From: Seleniibacterium sp963677135
GTDB taxonomy: Bacteria > Desulfobacterota > Desulfuromonadia > Desulfuromonadales > Geopsychrobacteraceae
Reading direction: 5' to 3'
Assembly (NCBI GenBank): GCA_963677135.2
Contig: CAXXLS010000012.1
Coordinates: 62,001-126,000, forward strand
Length of the DNA: 64,000 bases
Below, one piece after another: positions 27,021-36,149 of the stretch; positions within the stretch are counted from its first letter, which is position 1; each line of letters starts with the position of its first letter. The position numbers were made by a program, and so were the translations under genes. The notes under the pieces were generated by a model. The model was not told the DNA's origin. It did not search any database and was given only the letters and a program-made list of their open reading frames with translations.

Positions 27021-28040
27021 ATGAAACGCTTGCTAATGTTATTGCTGCTGTTGAGTCTGGCAGTTCCTGCCTTTGCCGCCACCGACAAGCCGGGAAAAGG
27101 GGTCAAGGTTCAGCCGGCCCGGGCAACCTGGAACACGGGTTATTTTCAGGAGGCCCTGGTGCGTGCCGGCCTTAAGGAGCTCGGCTACGATGTCAAGCAA
27201 CCCAAAGAGTTGCAGAACCCCCTGTTTTATCAGTCGGTAGCGTTGGGCGACGTCGACTACTGGACCAACGGCTGGTTCCCCAACCACGACAGCCAGATTC
27301 CCAAAATGGGTGCCGATCGCATCGAAAAGGTCGGCTATGTGGTCAAGGCCGGAGGCCTGCAGGGCTACCTGGTTTCCAAGAAGGAAGTCGAAAAGTACAA
27401 CATCAAATCCCTGGACGATTTCAAGCGTCCGGAAGTCATGAAGGCGTTTGACGCCAATGGTGACGGCAAAGCCGATTTGACCGCCTGTCCTCCTGGCTGG
27501 GGGTGCGAGAAAGTCATCAGCCATCACTTCGATGTCTATGACCTGGATGACTACATTAATCCCATCAAGGCCGGTTACTCCGCCAGCATGGCCGATGTCA
27601 TGGCCCGCTACCAGGCCGGTAAGCCGGTTTTCTTCTACACCTGGGCTCCCAACTGGACCATTTTCAAGCTGAAGCCGGGTGAGGATGTCATGTGGATCAA
27701 CGTGCCCAAGATCATGCCGAGAGATTCCCAGAAAGCCGGTGAGGAGCGCATGACGGTCAGCGGTATTGCCGGCGCTGTCACCGATCCTCTCAAGGCCGGT
27801 TTCGTGGTCAGTGATATTCAGGTTGTCGCCAACAAGAAATTCCTCGAGAAAAACCCTGCCGCCAAGAAGTTCTTCGAAGTGTTCACCCTGCCTCTGGTTG
27901 ACATCAATGAGCAGAACACCAAGATGGAAAACGGTGAAAAATCCCAGAAGGACATCGAACGTCATGCCCAGGAGTGGATCGCCAAGAACCAGGAAAAATG
28001 GGACGGCTGGCTGGCCGCCGCCCGCGCTGCCGCTGAATAA
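27021..28040 (+). CDS. proX: Glycine betaine/proline-binding periplasmic protein (ProX type)
   Basis: 339 residues with a cleavable signal peptide (MKRLLMLLLLLSLAVPAFA, cut before ATDKPG) and no lipobox, so it is a soluble periplasmic receptor. The mature part has NTGYFQEALVRAGLKELGYD, FYQSVALGDVDYWTNGWFPN and FYTWAPNWTIFKLKPGEDV, aromatic segments of the kind that build the cation-binding cage in ProX proteins. The ATG follows AAGGAG. The upstream open frame belongs to the overlapping end of proW. It completes the importer. Confidence 0.93.
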   Translation: MKRLLMLLLLLSLAVPAFAATDKPGKGVKVQPARATWNTGYFQEALVRAGLKELGYDVKQPKELQNPLFYQSVALGDVDYWTNGWFPNHDSQIPKMGADRIEKVGYVVKAGGLQGYLVSKKEVEKYNIKSLDDFKRPEVMKAFDANGDGKADLTACPPGWGCEKVISHHFDVYDLDDYINPIKAGYSASMADVMARYQAGKPVFFYTWAPNWTIFKLKPGEDVMWINVPKIMPRDSQKAGEERMTVSGIAGAVTDPLKAGFVVSDIQVVANKKFLEKNPAAKKFFEVFTLPLVDINEQNTKMENGEKSQKDIERHAQEWIAKNQEKWDGWLAAARAAAE

Positions 28041-28070
28041 CTGCTTGCAGCCCTGGGATTCAAAGTGAAA

Positions 28071-28104
28071 AAGGCCGTGGACTTAAAAGTCCACGGCCTT
28101 TTTT
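28071..28104 (+). terminator. Bidirectional terminator proX / chemoreceptor
   Basis: AAGGCCGTGGACT and AGTCCACGGCCTT form a perfect 13-bp stem with a very short loop. Ts follow on the plus strand and As precede it, so it can end both the convergent proVWX operon and the chemoreceptor gene. Confidence 0.92.
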
Positions 28105-28123
28105 GTGCGGAAAAAATGGCTGT

Positions 28124-29875
28124 CTATCTGGCCAGGTAACCGGTCGAGCCCGGCTGGCTGGTATCGATTTTGAAGCGGTAAAGCATCTCGCGCAGATAAC
28201 TCGCCTGACCGGACAGCTCTTCGCTGGTTGCGGCGCTCTCTTCCGCTGAGGCGGTATTCTGCTGAATGGTTTGGTCGATCTGGAGCAGGCCCTGGTTGAT
28301 CTGGCCGATCCCCTGAGCCTGCTCTCCGGTCGCGGCGGCGATCTCACTGACCAGGTCACTGACTTTCGAAATGTTAGTGACGATTTCTGCCAGCGCTTCG
28401 GACGTTTCCTTGGCGATCTGGGTACCGTTCTGAGACTTCTCGACGGAGCCCTGGATCATCTGGGTGGTTTCTTCGGCGGCCTTGGCACTCCGGGCGGCAA
28501 GATTGCGAACCTCCTCGGCGACCACTGCGAAGCCTTTGCCATGCTGACCGGCACGCGCGGCCTCGACGGCGGCGTTCAGCGCCAGCAGGTTGGTCTGGAA
28601 AGCGATCTCGTCAATAACCTTGATGATTTTGCTGATGTTCTGGGCCGCATCATTGATGTCGTTCATGGCTCCTATCATGGCCGTCATCTTATTGCTGCCG
28701 ACCTCGGCGGAAGCCTTGGCAACCTCGGAGAGCTGGTTTGCCTGGTTGGCATTGTCGGCACTCTGCTGGGTCTGGGACCCGATTTCGTTCATCGAACTGC
28801 TGATCTCTTCAAGGGCTGCCGCAGACTGGGTTGCCCCCTGAGAGAGGGTCTGGCTCGAATCCGCGACCTGCTGGCTCCCCGAGGAAATCTGGTCGCTGGC
28901 CCCCTGAATCTGCTCGACCAGTTCTTTAAGACCGCTCGTCATCTTGAGCAGGGCGTTACCGAGCACATCATCCGGGGACGCCGGTTCTATTTTCACGGTC
29001 AGGTCGCCTTCAGCGATCAGGCTGGTCTGATCCGCATATTTATTGAGATGTTCAGCCATGGTGTTCAGGGATCCGGCCAGGGTGCCGATTTCGTCTTTGC
29101 TGTCCCAGCTGAAACGTCTTGCCAGCTTGCCTTGAGCCAGCTCTTCGGCGATAATTCTGAGCTCTTGCAGCGGCTTGACCAGCTGGCGGGTCAGGATGAT
29201 CACCATGGGAACGACCAGGATCAGGAACAGGCCGACAAGGATGACGCCGCTCCAGATCAGAACCGGCTTGACCTTGGCATTCATGGTCGCTGCCAGGGCG
29301 GTTTTCTTGGCCCCGATATCATCAATATAGATACCCGTGCCGATCATGTAATCTGTTCCGGGGATCATGCGGGCATAGCTCAGTTTTTCAACAACGTCGT
29401 TAGTTGGCGGCTTGGGCCAGACGTAGGTGACAAAGCCCCCGCCATCCTGGGCTTGTTTCAGGAGTTCTTTGACCAGGTAAAGACCGTTCTGGTCCTTCAT
29501 GTCGAGCAGGCTTTTTCCTTCCAGCTCACGCTTGGTAGGCAAAGACATGCAGATTCCCTTGCTGTCGTAGACAAAAAAGTATCCCGATTTGTTCGCCAGA
29601 AAGCGAATGGGGTTGTTGAGCTGTCTGATCTTTTCAAGGATGATTGCAGGGTCCGATTCTCCACTGACCGCCGCGCCCATGGCCAGCGCAGTGCTGTCCA
29701 CCAGGGATTTCAGCTGTTCCTGGTAGCCCAGGTTCATCACCTGGTCAACCTGGACCAGGGCTTCATCCTTGACAATACTGACGGCCTGACGTCCGGCAAA
29801 GATACTGATCAGGGCAAACAGTGAGATCGTCAGCACCAGAAGCCAGATTTTTATCCCGATTCTCAGATTCTTCAT
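28124..29875 (-). CDS. Methyl-accepting chemotaxis protein with sCache_2 sensor
   Basis: 583 residues. The first helix is IWLLVLTISLFALISIFAG. The periplasmic single-Cache type 2 domain (about 50-190) contains GYFFVYDSKGICMSLP, GGFVTYVWPKP and MIGTGIYIDDI. A second helix (VLIWSGVILVGLFLILVVPM) leads to a HAMP domain and a signalling domain with the hairpin tip EIAFQTNLLALNAAVEAARA plus GKGFAVVAEEVRNLA. sCache_2 receptors often bind small organic acids. The open frame begins three codons earlier at a TTG, but ATG 29875 has AAGGAAGG 9 bases before it. No CheR-binding tail is seen. Confidence 0.92.
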   Translation of the reverse strand: MKNLRIGIKIWLLVLTISLFALISIFAGRQAVSIVKDEALVQVDQVMNLGYQEQLKSLVDSTALAMGAAVSGESDPAIILEKIRQLNNPIRFLANKSGYFFVYDSKGICMSLPTKRELEGKSLLDMKDQNGLYLVKELLKQAQDGGGFVTYVWPKPPTNDVVEKLSYARMIPGTDYMIGTGIYIDDIGAKKTALAATMNAKVKPVLIWSGVILVGLFLILVVPMVIILTRQLVKPLQELRIIAEELAQGKLARRFSWDSKDEIGTLAGSLNTMAEHLNKYADQTSLIAEGDLTVKIEPASPDDVLGNALLKMTSGLKELVEQIQGASDQISSGSQQVADSSQTLSQGATQSAAALEEISSSMNEIGSQTQQSADNANQANQLSEVAKASAEVGSNKMTAMIGAMNDINDAAQNISKIIKVIDEIAFQTNLLALNAAVEAARAGQHGKGFAVVAEEVRNLAARSAKAAEETTQMIQGSVEKSQNGTQIAKETSEALAEIVTNISKVSDLVSEIAAATGEQAQGIGQINQGLLQIDQTIQQNTASAEESAATSEELSGQASYLREMLYRFKIDTSQPGSTGYLAR

Positions 29876-30008
29876 GTCTCTCAACCTTCCTTGTAATGTA
29901 ATATTCCCGGCCCTCTCGGGGCAGAGTTCATATGGCTGGCCAGGCAGCGTTCAGAATCAGTCTGAAGGATCGCAGAACCCCGCCGATGGTCGTTCAACCC
30001 TTTAGGGT

Positions 30009-30026
30009 AAGCATTATTGGTGCCAA
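30009..30026 (-). promoter_or_regulatory. Candidate sigma-54 promoter of the chemoreceptor gene
   Basis: On the minus strand TTGGCACCAATAATGCTT has GG and GC exactly 10 bases apart, matching the -24/-12 pattern TGGCAC-N5-TTGC closely. It lies about 135 bases before the chemoreceptor ATG. The remaining stretch 29876-30280 holds no gene that I can see. Confidence 0.65.
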
Positions 30027-30280
30027 TTAATATTTTTGGGCGGAACTGGCGTAATATAAGAAGAAATTAAATAAAATTTATTTTTGTTGAAACCGGAAGG
30101 GGTGCAAGAAATCTTGAACCGTTTCTGGGGGAGGACAAGAAGATATTGAAAATAATGTTGAATCAGCAATTAAGTATTATTGCATGTGCAAATTTTATTG
30201 CAGGGGTTTGGTCTTCAGAATGATCTGATGGACATGCTCACTGATCGTCACCCGGCTAAACAGGCATGAGACTTTAATTC

Positions 30281-30316
30281 AAAAAAAAGCTTCTGCCGTG
30301 TGGCAGAAGCTTTTTT
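30281..30316 (-). terminator. Bidirectional terminator after the flagellar-like gene
   Basis: AAAAAAGCTTCTGCC and GGCAGAAGCTTTTTT pair around a GTGT loop, with A and T tracts on both flanks. It lies 25 bases past the stop of the 30341-30685 gene. Confidence 0.92.
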
Positions 30317-30340
30317 GAAATCTTATTCGGGCAGGGCCTG

Positions 30341-30685
30341 CTAACCGACCAGGTCAACGGAGGTCTGCGCCATGTCATCAGCCGTTTGTATGGCGCTGAT
30401 GTTGGCCTGGTAGGCATTCCGGGTCGAAGCCATGGTCGTCATTTCTTCACCCAGATCGACATTGGACAGTTCCTGCATGGTGCCGTCTTCGCCGGTAATC
30501 ATGACTCCCGGGGTGGAGACTGGCTGCACCCTCGAAGTGACCGAGCCATTCGGTCCCGCTTCCAGGTTGGCGGTGGATTTCTTGAATTCCTTGGTGGCAT
30601 TGTTGGCAATATTGTTTGCGGTGACGCTTTGCCGGGTTTCCAGAGCCTGCAGGGCTGAAATATTGCTTTCTACTGTCAGGGCCAT
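30341..30685 (-). CDS. Orphan flagellar rod/FlgC-like small protein
   Basis: 114 residues. The N-terminus (ISALQALETRQSVTANNIAN) resembles the conserved N-terminal helix of flagellar rod and hook proteins. The C-terminus (NVDLGEEMTTMASTRNAYQA, then NISAIQTADDMAQTSVDLVG) resembles their C-terminal coiled-coil helix. The middle is only about 40 residues, so it is shorter than FlgB/FlgC. It stands alone between strong promoter elements and a terminator, far from any flagellar operon. It may be a secreted axial-type protein or a divergent rod subunit. TAGGAGG precedes the ATG. Confidence 0.7.
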   Translation of the reverse strand: MALTVESNISALQALETRQSVTANNIANNATKEFKKSTANLEAGPNGSVTSRVQPVSTPGVMITGEDGTMQELSNVDLGEEMTTMASTRNAYQANISAIQTADDMAQTSVDLVG

Positions 30686-30715
30686 AATAACCTCCTATTA
30701 GCGGGTCATAACGGC

Positions 30716-30744
30716 AGTATCACAAAATGTCAAAAAAATGTCAA
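30716..30744 (-). promoter_or_regulatory. Sigma-70 promoter of the FlgC-like gene
   Basis: Minus-strand TTGACA (30739-30744), a 17-base spacer and GATACT (30716-30721). A second perfect TTGACA lies at 30728-30733 with TATGAC 17 bases on. The two perfect -35 boxes 11 bases apart suggest a strong or dual promoter. Confidence 0.65.
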
Positions 30745-30760
30745 TATTAATTTGCTGCCT

Positions 30761-31963
30761 TTAATCATTGTCCAGTAACTGGTCGACCTGTTCGCAAATA
30801 TGTCGTGAAATAGGGAGTGCCGAGGTCGCGGCAGGGGACGGTGCGTTGGCAACAATCAGGCTGGTTTTCCCCTCGACAAACAGGAAGTCGTCCAGGGTGC
30901 TGCCGTCCGCTTTGACCGCCTGGGCCCTGACCCCGGCTGGATAGGGGCAGAGATCTTCGAGCCTGATATCAGGACAGTAGCGGGCCACCATCTTGAGATA
31001 ACCTGGCTTGTACAGGGAGTTCTTTACCTCCATGAGGGTCGGCATCGGGTATTTCATGATCAACTTGTACAGGCCGGGATAGGCGAGCATTTCGGCCAGG
31101 TCCTTCAGGCTGACCTTCCAGCGGGTATAGCCTTCGCGGGCAAAAGCGAGGGTCGCATTGGGGCCGACGGTGAGGGAGCCGTCGATCATCGGGGTCAGGT
31201 GGATCCCGAGGAATGGCAGCTCCGGATTGGGGATCGGATAGATCGGTCGGGTCACAATATGCCGCTTGGCGACGGGCAGCTGAAAATATTCACCCCGGAA
31301 GGGGATGATCTTGAAGCTCGGTTCCTGGCCGAGCATTCTGACCAGACGATCGGAAAACAGACCGGCACAGCCAACCAGGAAGCGCCCGGAAAATTTGCCG
31401 AGGCTGGTGGTGACTATGACCTCCTTGGTTTCGCTGATTGCCGTGACGCGGCAATTGGTATGAATGTCACCTCCAGCGGCGACCACCTGTTCAGCAAGTT
31501 TGAGGGCGACGCTGCGAAAATCGACGATGCCGGTGGACGGAACCCAGGTACCGCCAACGCCGACAACGTTCGGTTCGAGCTCGCGCAACTGCTGCTCATC
31601 CAGGACTTCGGTCTCAATCTCATTGAGACGACAACGTTCAAGCAGTTTCTGCATGCGGCCCAGCTCGAGTTCGTCAGTTGCTACCAGCAATTTCCCGATA
31701 TTCTTGTAGGGAATCGAGTGCTCGTCGCAGAACGCTTTGGTGTCCTGGTTGCCCTGGCGGCAGAAGCGGGCTTTTAAGCTGCCGGGAGCGTAATAGACCC
31801 CGGCATGGATCACCCCGCTGTTGTGGCCGGTCTGATGGGTGGCCAGCAGGGACTCTTTTTCGAGGATGGCGACCCGGGTGCCGGGATAGTTGTTCTGCAG
31901 CTGGCGGGCGGTCGCAAGCCCGAGAATGCCGCCACCGATGACGATAAAATCATAATTATTCAT
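30761..31963 (-). CDS. lhgO: L-2-hydroxyglutarate oxidase/dehydrogenase
   Basis: FAD enzyme that oxidises L-2-hydroxyglutarate to 2-oxoglutarate and passes electrons to quinone or oxygen. 400 residues of the DAO fold: FAD motif DFIVIGGGILGLATARQL (5-22), HQTGHNSGVIHAGVYYAPGS, GTWVPSTGIVDFRSVA and C-terminal PYPAGVRAQAVKADGSTLDD with an FAD-contacting SPAATSALPIS end. Its ATG overlaps the stop of the upstream RNase-H-fold gene by 4 bases. Confidence 0.9.
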   Translation of the reverse strand: MNNYDFIVIGGGILGLATARQLQNNYPGTRVAILEKESLLATHQTGHNSGVIHAGVYYAPGSLKARFCRQGNQDTKAFCDEHSIPYKNIGKLLVATDELELGRMQKLLERCRLNEIETEVLDEQQLRELEPNVVGVGGTWVPSTGIVDFRSVALKLAEQVVAAGGDIHTNCRVTAISETKEVIVTTSLGKFSGRFLVGCAGLFSDRLVRMLGQEPSFKIIPFRGEYFQLPVAKRHIVTRPIYPIPNPELPFLGIHLTPMIDGSLTVGPNATLAFAREGYTRWKVSLKDLAEMLAYPGLYKLIMKYPMPTLMEVKNSLYKPGYLKMVARYCPDIRLEDLCPYPAGVRAQAVKADGSTLDDFLFVEGKTSLIVANAPSPAATSALPISRHICEQVDQLLDND

Positions 31964-32442
31964 GGGTTTTCGCCTTTTCTGATGGGCCAGTCAGGTAACC
32001 AGCCGAGTTCCAACATTCCGTATAGACCGATGAGAACAGCTTCCGCCGTGTCGTGTCTGAGACTGGTCGGCTGCCTGGAGCCGAAATGCGCAATGACCTG
32101 GCGGGCCAGCCCGTCGGCTTCCTTTTTGGCCTGGCTGCGATTGGCATGCTGACGGCGGTAAAAAAGCCGGCGTCGCCATTGTTCGGCCTGAATCTGCCTG
32201 ATGGTCAGGGCGAGGTCTTCAGCTTCCCTGATCCAGATCGCAGCCAGCGGACCGCCTCCCTCAAGATAAATATGCGTCGGACAGGGTGTCTGGCGCAACA
32301 GGGTGGAGACCATTTTTTTTAATTTGAGAGGGCTCGGCAGATGGTGGGAGCGATACCAGAGCAGCTTCTGCTCGGAAGAAAACAGGGCCAGCCCGGTGTG
32401 CAGCCCGATATCGACGGCGAGTAGCAGTTGTGTCCGCGTCAT
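31960..32442 (-). CDS. RuvC-like RNase H-fold protein of unknown function
   Basis: 160 residues. The start LLLAVDIGLHTGLALFS gives a first strand with Asp. IYLEGGGPLAAIW gives a Glu after the second strand. The end LRHDTAEAVLIGLYGM places Asp/Glu on the last helix. This is the acidic pattern of RuvC/YqgF-type nucleases. A basic helix, EQWRRRLFYRRQHANRSQAK, could contact nucleic acid. It sits directly between the ClC channel gene (adjacent stop/start) and lhgO (4-base overlap). I do not recognise a named family. Confidence 0.6.
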   Translation of the reverse strand: MTRTQLLLAVDIGLHTGLALFSSEQKLLWYRSHHLPSPLKLKKMVSTLLRQTPCPTHIYLEGGGPLAAIWIREAEDLALTIRQIQAEQWRRRLFYRRQHANRSQAKKEADGLARQVIAHFGSRQPTSLRHDTAEAVLIGLYGMLELGWLPDWPIRKGENP

Positions 32443-34242
32443 TTATTCCTGGTAGACCTCTTTGGTTTTTTCCATCTGTTCGGCGTAATGGGACAGCAGG
32501 GTCCGCCGCGACAGCATGTAGAGAACCTTCCCCGGTTCCTGGTCGTCAACGACGGGAATTTCCTCGAGGTTGCGCTCGGTCAGTTTTTTCATGACGCTGG
32601 TCAGATGTTCCTCGGGGGAAGCGGTAATCACGTGGCGGGTCGCAATGTCGTTGGCGATCACCAGGGTCGGCGGAATGTCCTCGTTAAGGATGCGGCGGAT
32701 ATCATTGATAGAGAAGATCCCGGTCATCAGGCCCGCGGCATCGACGACCGGGTAATAGGCGGTTTTTGCCGAGGCGATCCGGTTGAGGATATCCGGAAGG
32801 GTCATGCCTTTGGGAATCATGGTGGCTTTGCGCCCCTTCCTGGCAAGATCGCCGACCTTGATTCCTTCCAGAATGTCGATGACGAAATCCCCCATGTGGG
32901 CGGGCGACTGGAAGCGATTGGCAACCTGCTTTTCGTAGATGGTGTTCTTTCTCATGACCAGCATGGCGACGACACAGACCAGCATCAGCGGAGCCAGCAG
33001 GCTGTAATTTCCGGTCAGCTCGCTGACCATGATCAGGGTGGCGATGGGGGCATTGGCGACGCCGGCGAAAAAACCGGCCATGCCGACCAGGACATAGGCC
33101 CGCGGGTCCTGGGTCAGGGCCGGAAAGAGAATTTCGGCGGTTGCGCCGAAGGCTCCGCCGAGCATCGCCCCGATAACCAGACTGGGAGCGAAGACCCCGC
33201 CGGATCCGCCGGATGAAATGGTCAGGCTGGTGGCGATGATTTTGGCGATGGCGATGACCAGCATCACCCAGAGGGCCATTTTTCCGTAAAGTGCGGCTTG
33301 CACCCACCCGTAGCCGGACCCGAGGACCTGAGGAATGAACATCGCGAGAAGTCCGAGCAAAAGCCCGCCGATGGCCGGTTTGTAGCAGTTGGCCACGGGC
33401 ACTTTCTGAAACAGGGTTCGGATGCCGTAAAAGGTTTTTACATAGAGGACACCGAACAGGGCGCAGACGACTCCCAGGCCGAGATAGAGCAGAAGTTCGG
33501 ACGGTTTTTCAAAGCTGAATTCGGGAGTGGCTAGCAAGTGCTCCCAGCCGGTGACGGCACCAAACAGTGAATAGGCGATGATGGATGAAATGATGCAGGG
33601 GATCAGTCCTTCATGCTCGAATTCGGGATCACGGTAAAGGACTTCAACGGCGAACAGGGCACCACCAAGAGGGGACCGGAAGGTGGCGCCGATACCGCCG
33701 GCCATGCCGGCGAGGAGCAGGATGCGCCGGTCCCTGGCGGACAGGCCGAGCTTGGTGGCAACGAAGGAACCGAAACCCGCACCGATCTGGGCAATCGGGC
33801 CCTCCCGTCCTGCCGACCCGCCGGTCCCGATGGTGACGATGGAGGCCACGGTTTTGATAATCGGAACCCGGCTGCGGATCAGGCCGCCCTTGCGATGAAA
33901 CGCTTCCAGGGCGCCGTCCGTTCCGTGTCCTTCGGCTTCCGGCGCATAGGTATAGACGAGCCAGCCGGAAATCAGGCCGCCGAGGGCGGGAATGAGAAAC
34001 AGAAACCACCGATACGGAGTTTTCAGGGTGTCGATATAGTGATCGAAGGAGGATTCGGACGTGCCTTCCAGGGGAGGATGGAAACTGCCGATTTTACCCA
34101 GCATCAGATGTTCGACGCTGTTGGTGGCAAAGTAAAAGATCAGGGCGCCGCAGCCGGCGACGATCCCGACCAGAGCAGCGAGAATCAGCTGGCGAAAACC
34201 GGTTCTCTCGAGAAGTTTGGTGATTCCTGGAACGAAGGGCAT
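32443..34242 (-). CDS. ClC-type chloride channel/antiporter with CBS domains
   Basis: 599 residues. The membrane part (about 15-430) carries the ClC motifs GTGGSAGREGPIAQIGAG and SLTISSGGSGGVFAPSLVIG, with many helices. The C-terminal cytosolic part has two CBS domains (DILNRIASAKTAYYPVVDAA, then ASPEEHLTSVMKKLTERNLE). Bacterial ClC proteins exchange Cl-/H+ or F-/H+, or act as channels. The substrate is not decided here. The ATG at 34242 gives the natural N-terminus; the longer frame starts at a TTG without support. Its stop is directly followed by the ATG of the next gene. Confidence 0.9.
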   Translation of the reverse strand: MPFVPGITKLLERTGFRQLILAALVGIVAGCGALIFYFATNSVEHLMLGKIGSFHPPLEGTSESSFDHYIDTLKTPYRWFLFLIPALGGLISGWLVYTYAPEAEGHGTDGALEAFHRKGGLIRSRVPIIKTVASIVTIGTGGSAGREGPIAQIGAGFGSFVATKLGLSARDRRILLLAGMAGGIGATFRSPLGGALFAVEVLYRDPEFEHEGLIPCIISSIIAYSLFGAVTGWEHLLATPEFSFEKPSELLLYLGLGVVCALFGVLYVKTFYGIRTLFQKVPVANCYKPAIGGLLLGLLAMFIPQVLGSGYGWVQAALYGKMALWVMLVIAIAKIIATSLTISSGGSGGVFAPSLVIGAMLGGAFGATAEILFPALTQDPRAYVLVGMAGFFAGVANAPIATLIMVSELTGNYSLLAPLMLVCVVAMLVMRKNTIYEKQVANRFQSPAHMGDFVIDILEGIKVGDLARKGRKATMIPKGMTLPDILNRIASAKTAYYPVVDAAGLMTGIFSINDIRRILNEDIPPTLVIANDIATRHVITASPEEHLTSVMKKLTERNLEEIPVVDDQEPGKVLYMLSRRTLLSHYAEQMEKTKEVYQE

Positions 34243-34468
34243 GATTGATATCCAAATCGTGCTGCTGATACGTGGCGAGGAATGTGACAGATAATAAATG
34301 TGGTCTACTTGTTTATCAGTTTCACCGGCTATGAACAAGGGCTGTTCTGTATTTTTTGTAAAAAATCAACCATATATGGATTGTCCCGGAAATTTGCCCC
34401 GGCAGAGGGCCGGTTCTGATGTTCCCTGGTCCGGTCTTTGGCGGGTCAAGTGGACTCCGGCGGAGAGG

Positions 34469-36148
34469 TCATGACGGGCCGCGCAGGCGGTTCGCGGCGG
34501 CCGCCAGCTCGTAGAGGCGGGGCAGGGCCAGGTGGCCGGCTTTCCAGGGAAGAACCAGGTCCAGGCCCTCCGCTTCGGTCCGTTGCAGGGCCCGGTTCAG
34601 GGTCGCAATGATTCCGTTGGGCTGCTCAGGGGCATGACGCTGACACCAGGACAGGAGATAGCCGATGGCTTCGGTCTGCCCACGGTCGACGAGCTGTTCA
34701 ACCAGGGTCAAATCGATGCGGCGCCGGCCATACTCGAGAAGCCGCGTTTCGCGAACCTGGATTTTGATCCGGTTCTGCCGTTGCATCGGGGTCGTTGCGA
34801 GGTCGATGCGGCGCACATCAGAGGACCCGAAAGGAGGTCCTGCAGCCGCCACAGAGGGCTTGTGCCCCACCAGGGAGCGGGCCTTGTCCGAGACATCGCT
34901 GAGCTGATAGCGATCCATCATCAGGACCCGATCGGCGACGCCCAGGTAATCACCGCAGCCCCCGGTGACGATGACGCTCGAGACGCCATGGCCTTCGTAA
35001 AGTTCGCGAATCCGGAACAGCAGCGGGGTGATGGGCTCCTGGCTGGCCGGGACCAGCTTCTGCATCAGTTCATCGCGGAGCATGAAGTTGGTGGCCGCGG
35101 TATCCTCATCGATCAGCAGAGTGGTACAGCCACATTCAAGGGCTTCGATAATGTTGGCAGCCTGGGAGGTGCTGCCACTGGCATTTTCGGTGGAAAATGC
35201 CGTCGTCGGGACAGCCCCCGGCAAGGTTCCGATAAACGGGCTGATATCGGTGCGCTGAATGGAACGGTGATCTTCCGCGCGGATCTTGACGGCGGAGCGG
35301 TCAGTGATGACCAGTTCCCGACCGTCATCGGGCCGGTGGTTGTAGACGCCATGCTCAAGGGCCTGAAGGAAAGTGGATTTGCCGTGAAACCCTCCACCCA
35401 CGACCACGCTGACCCCGGCTGGCAGAAGCATTCCCGGCGTCGGACCGGCGTGCGGCAGGTTGATGACGGTCGCCAGTTCCGGGGGCGACCTGAAGGGGAC
35501 GGCTCCCTGGAGGGGCAGGTCATCGACCCCGCTGGCACGCGGCAGAATCGCGCCATCGGCGATAAAGGTCACGGCATGGGCAGCGGCAAGCTGCTGACGG
35601 AGGAACTGCTGGTCTTCGGCCAGGTTAACGTGACGTTCAATCACCCGGTGATCGCGGTGTCTCCAGAGCAGACCCCGGGCGACGACGTCCGGCAGCTCAC
35701 TGAAGAACATGGCGATGGCTTCCCTGGCCAGGATAGCCCGCCCCGCGGCGGGGAGGGCGAAAAGCAGGCGGGCTTCGACAAGCTCCTCGGACACAATGAC
35801 CGCGTTGCGCCTGAGCACCTTCTGACCGTTACAGCTGATCGACATCTCGCCGCTGAGACCGGTGCCCCGCCCTCCCTTGACGATGGTGCCGATGGCGGTC
35901 TGGATCTGACGCCCCAAAAAATCTTCGAGGGCGGTTTTCCGCTCTCTGCTGCTGAACAGGTGGGGGGGCAGGCCGTGCTCGGAAGGACGGACCTCGATGC
36001 TGATGCGCGAAGGGAGGGCGAAGGGGTCCCCCTGGACGTGATCGATGGTCAGGCGGAACGTCCTGAAGTCGTAGCTGCCCGCGAGCTGTTTATAGCTTTT
36101 GTAGCCCCGGCCGTCGAGAGTTTCGAGAAGGGAACGCAGGCGATCCAT
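34469..36148 (-). CDS. ABC-class ATPase (COG3044/PF09818 type)
   Basis: 559 residues, soluble. An N-terminal domain (MDRLRSLLETLDGRGYKSYK, then DFRTFRLTIDHVQGDPFALP) precedes the nucleotide-binding core. Walker A is VVVGGGFHGKSTFLQAL near 262. ENASGSTSQAANIIEAL acts as a signature-like segment and CTTLLIDEDTAATNFMLRD is Walker B. VIVTGGCGDYLGVADRVLMM is the switch region. The family is widespread and mostly uncharacterised; a trypanosome relative (MRB1590) is linked to RNA editing. It starts one base after the AbiEi-like gene ends, so the two form an operon. Confidence 0.85.
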   Translation of the reverse strand: MDRLRSLLETLDGRGYKSYKQLAGSYDFRTFRLTIDHVQGDPFALPSRISIEVRPSEHGLPPHLFSSRERKTALEDFLGRQIQTAIGTIVKGGRGTGLSGEMSISCNGQKVLRRNAVIVSEELVEARLLFALPAAGRAILAREAIAMFFSELPDVVARGLLWRHRDHRVIERHVNLAEDQQFLRQQLAAAHAVTFIADGAILPRASGVDDLPLQGAVPFRSPPELATVINLPHAGPTPGMLLPAGVSVVVGGGFHGKSTFLQALEHGVYNHRPDDGRELVITDRSAVKIRAEDHRSIQRTDISPFIGTLPGAVPTTAFSTENASGSTSQAANIIEALECGCTTLLIDEDTAATNFMLRDELMQKLVPASQEPITPLLFRIRELYEGHGVSSVIVTGGCGDYLGVADRVLMMDRYQLSDVSDKARSLVGHKPSVAAAGPPFGSSDVRRIDLATTPMQRQNRIKIQVRETRLLEYGRRRIDLTLVEQLVDRGQTEAIGYLLSWCQRHAPEQPNGIIATLNRALQRTEAEGLDLVLPWKAGHLALPRLYELAAAANRLRGPS

Positions 36149-36149
36149 A

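Noticed and set aside
29885..30000. Possible c-di-GMP (GEMM) riboswitch before the chemoreceptor
   Set aside because: GC-rich stems are present, but the GCAAA-type core and the paired tetraloop receptor of the class are not found.
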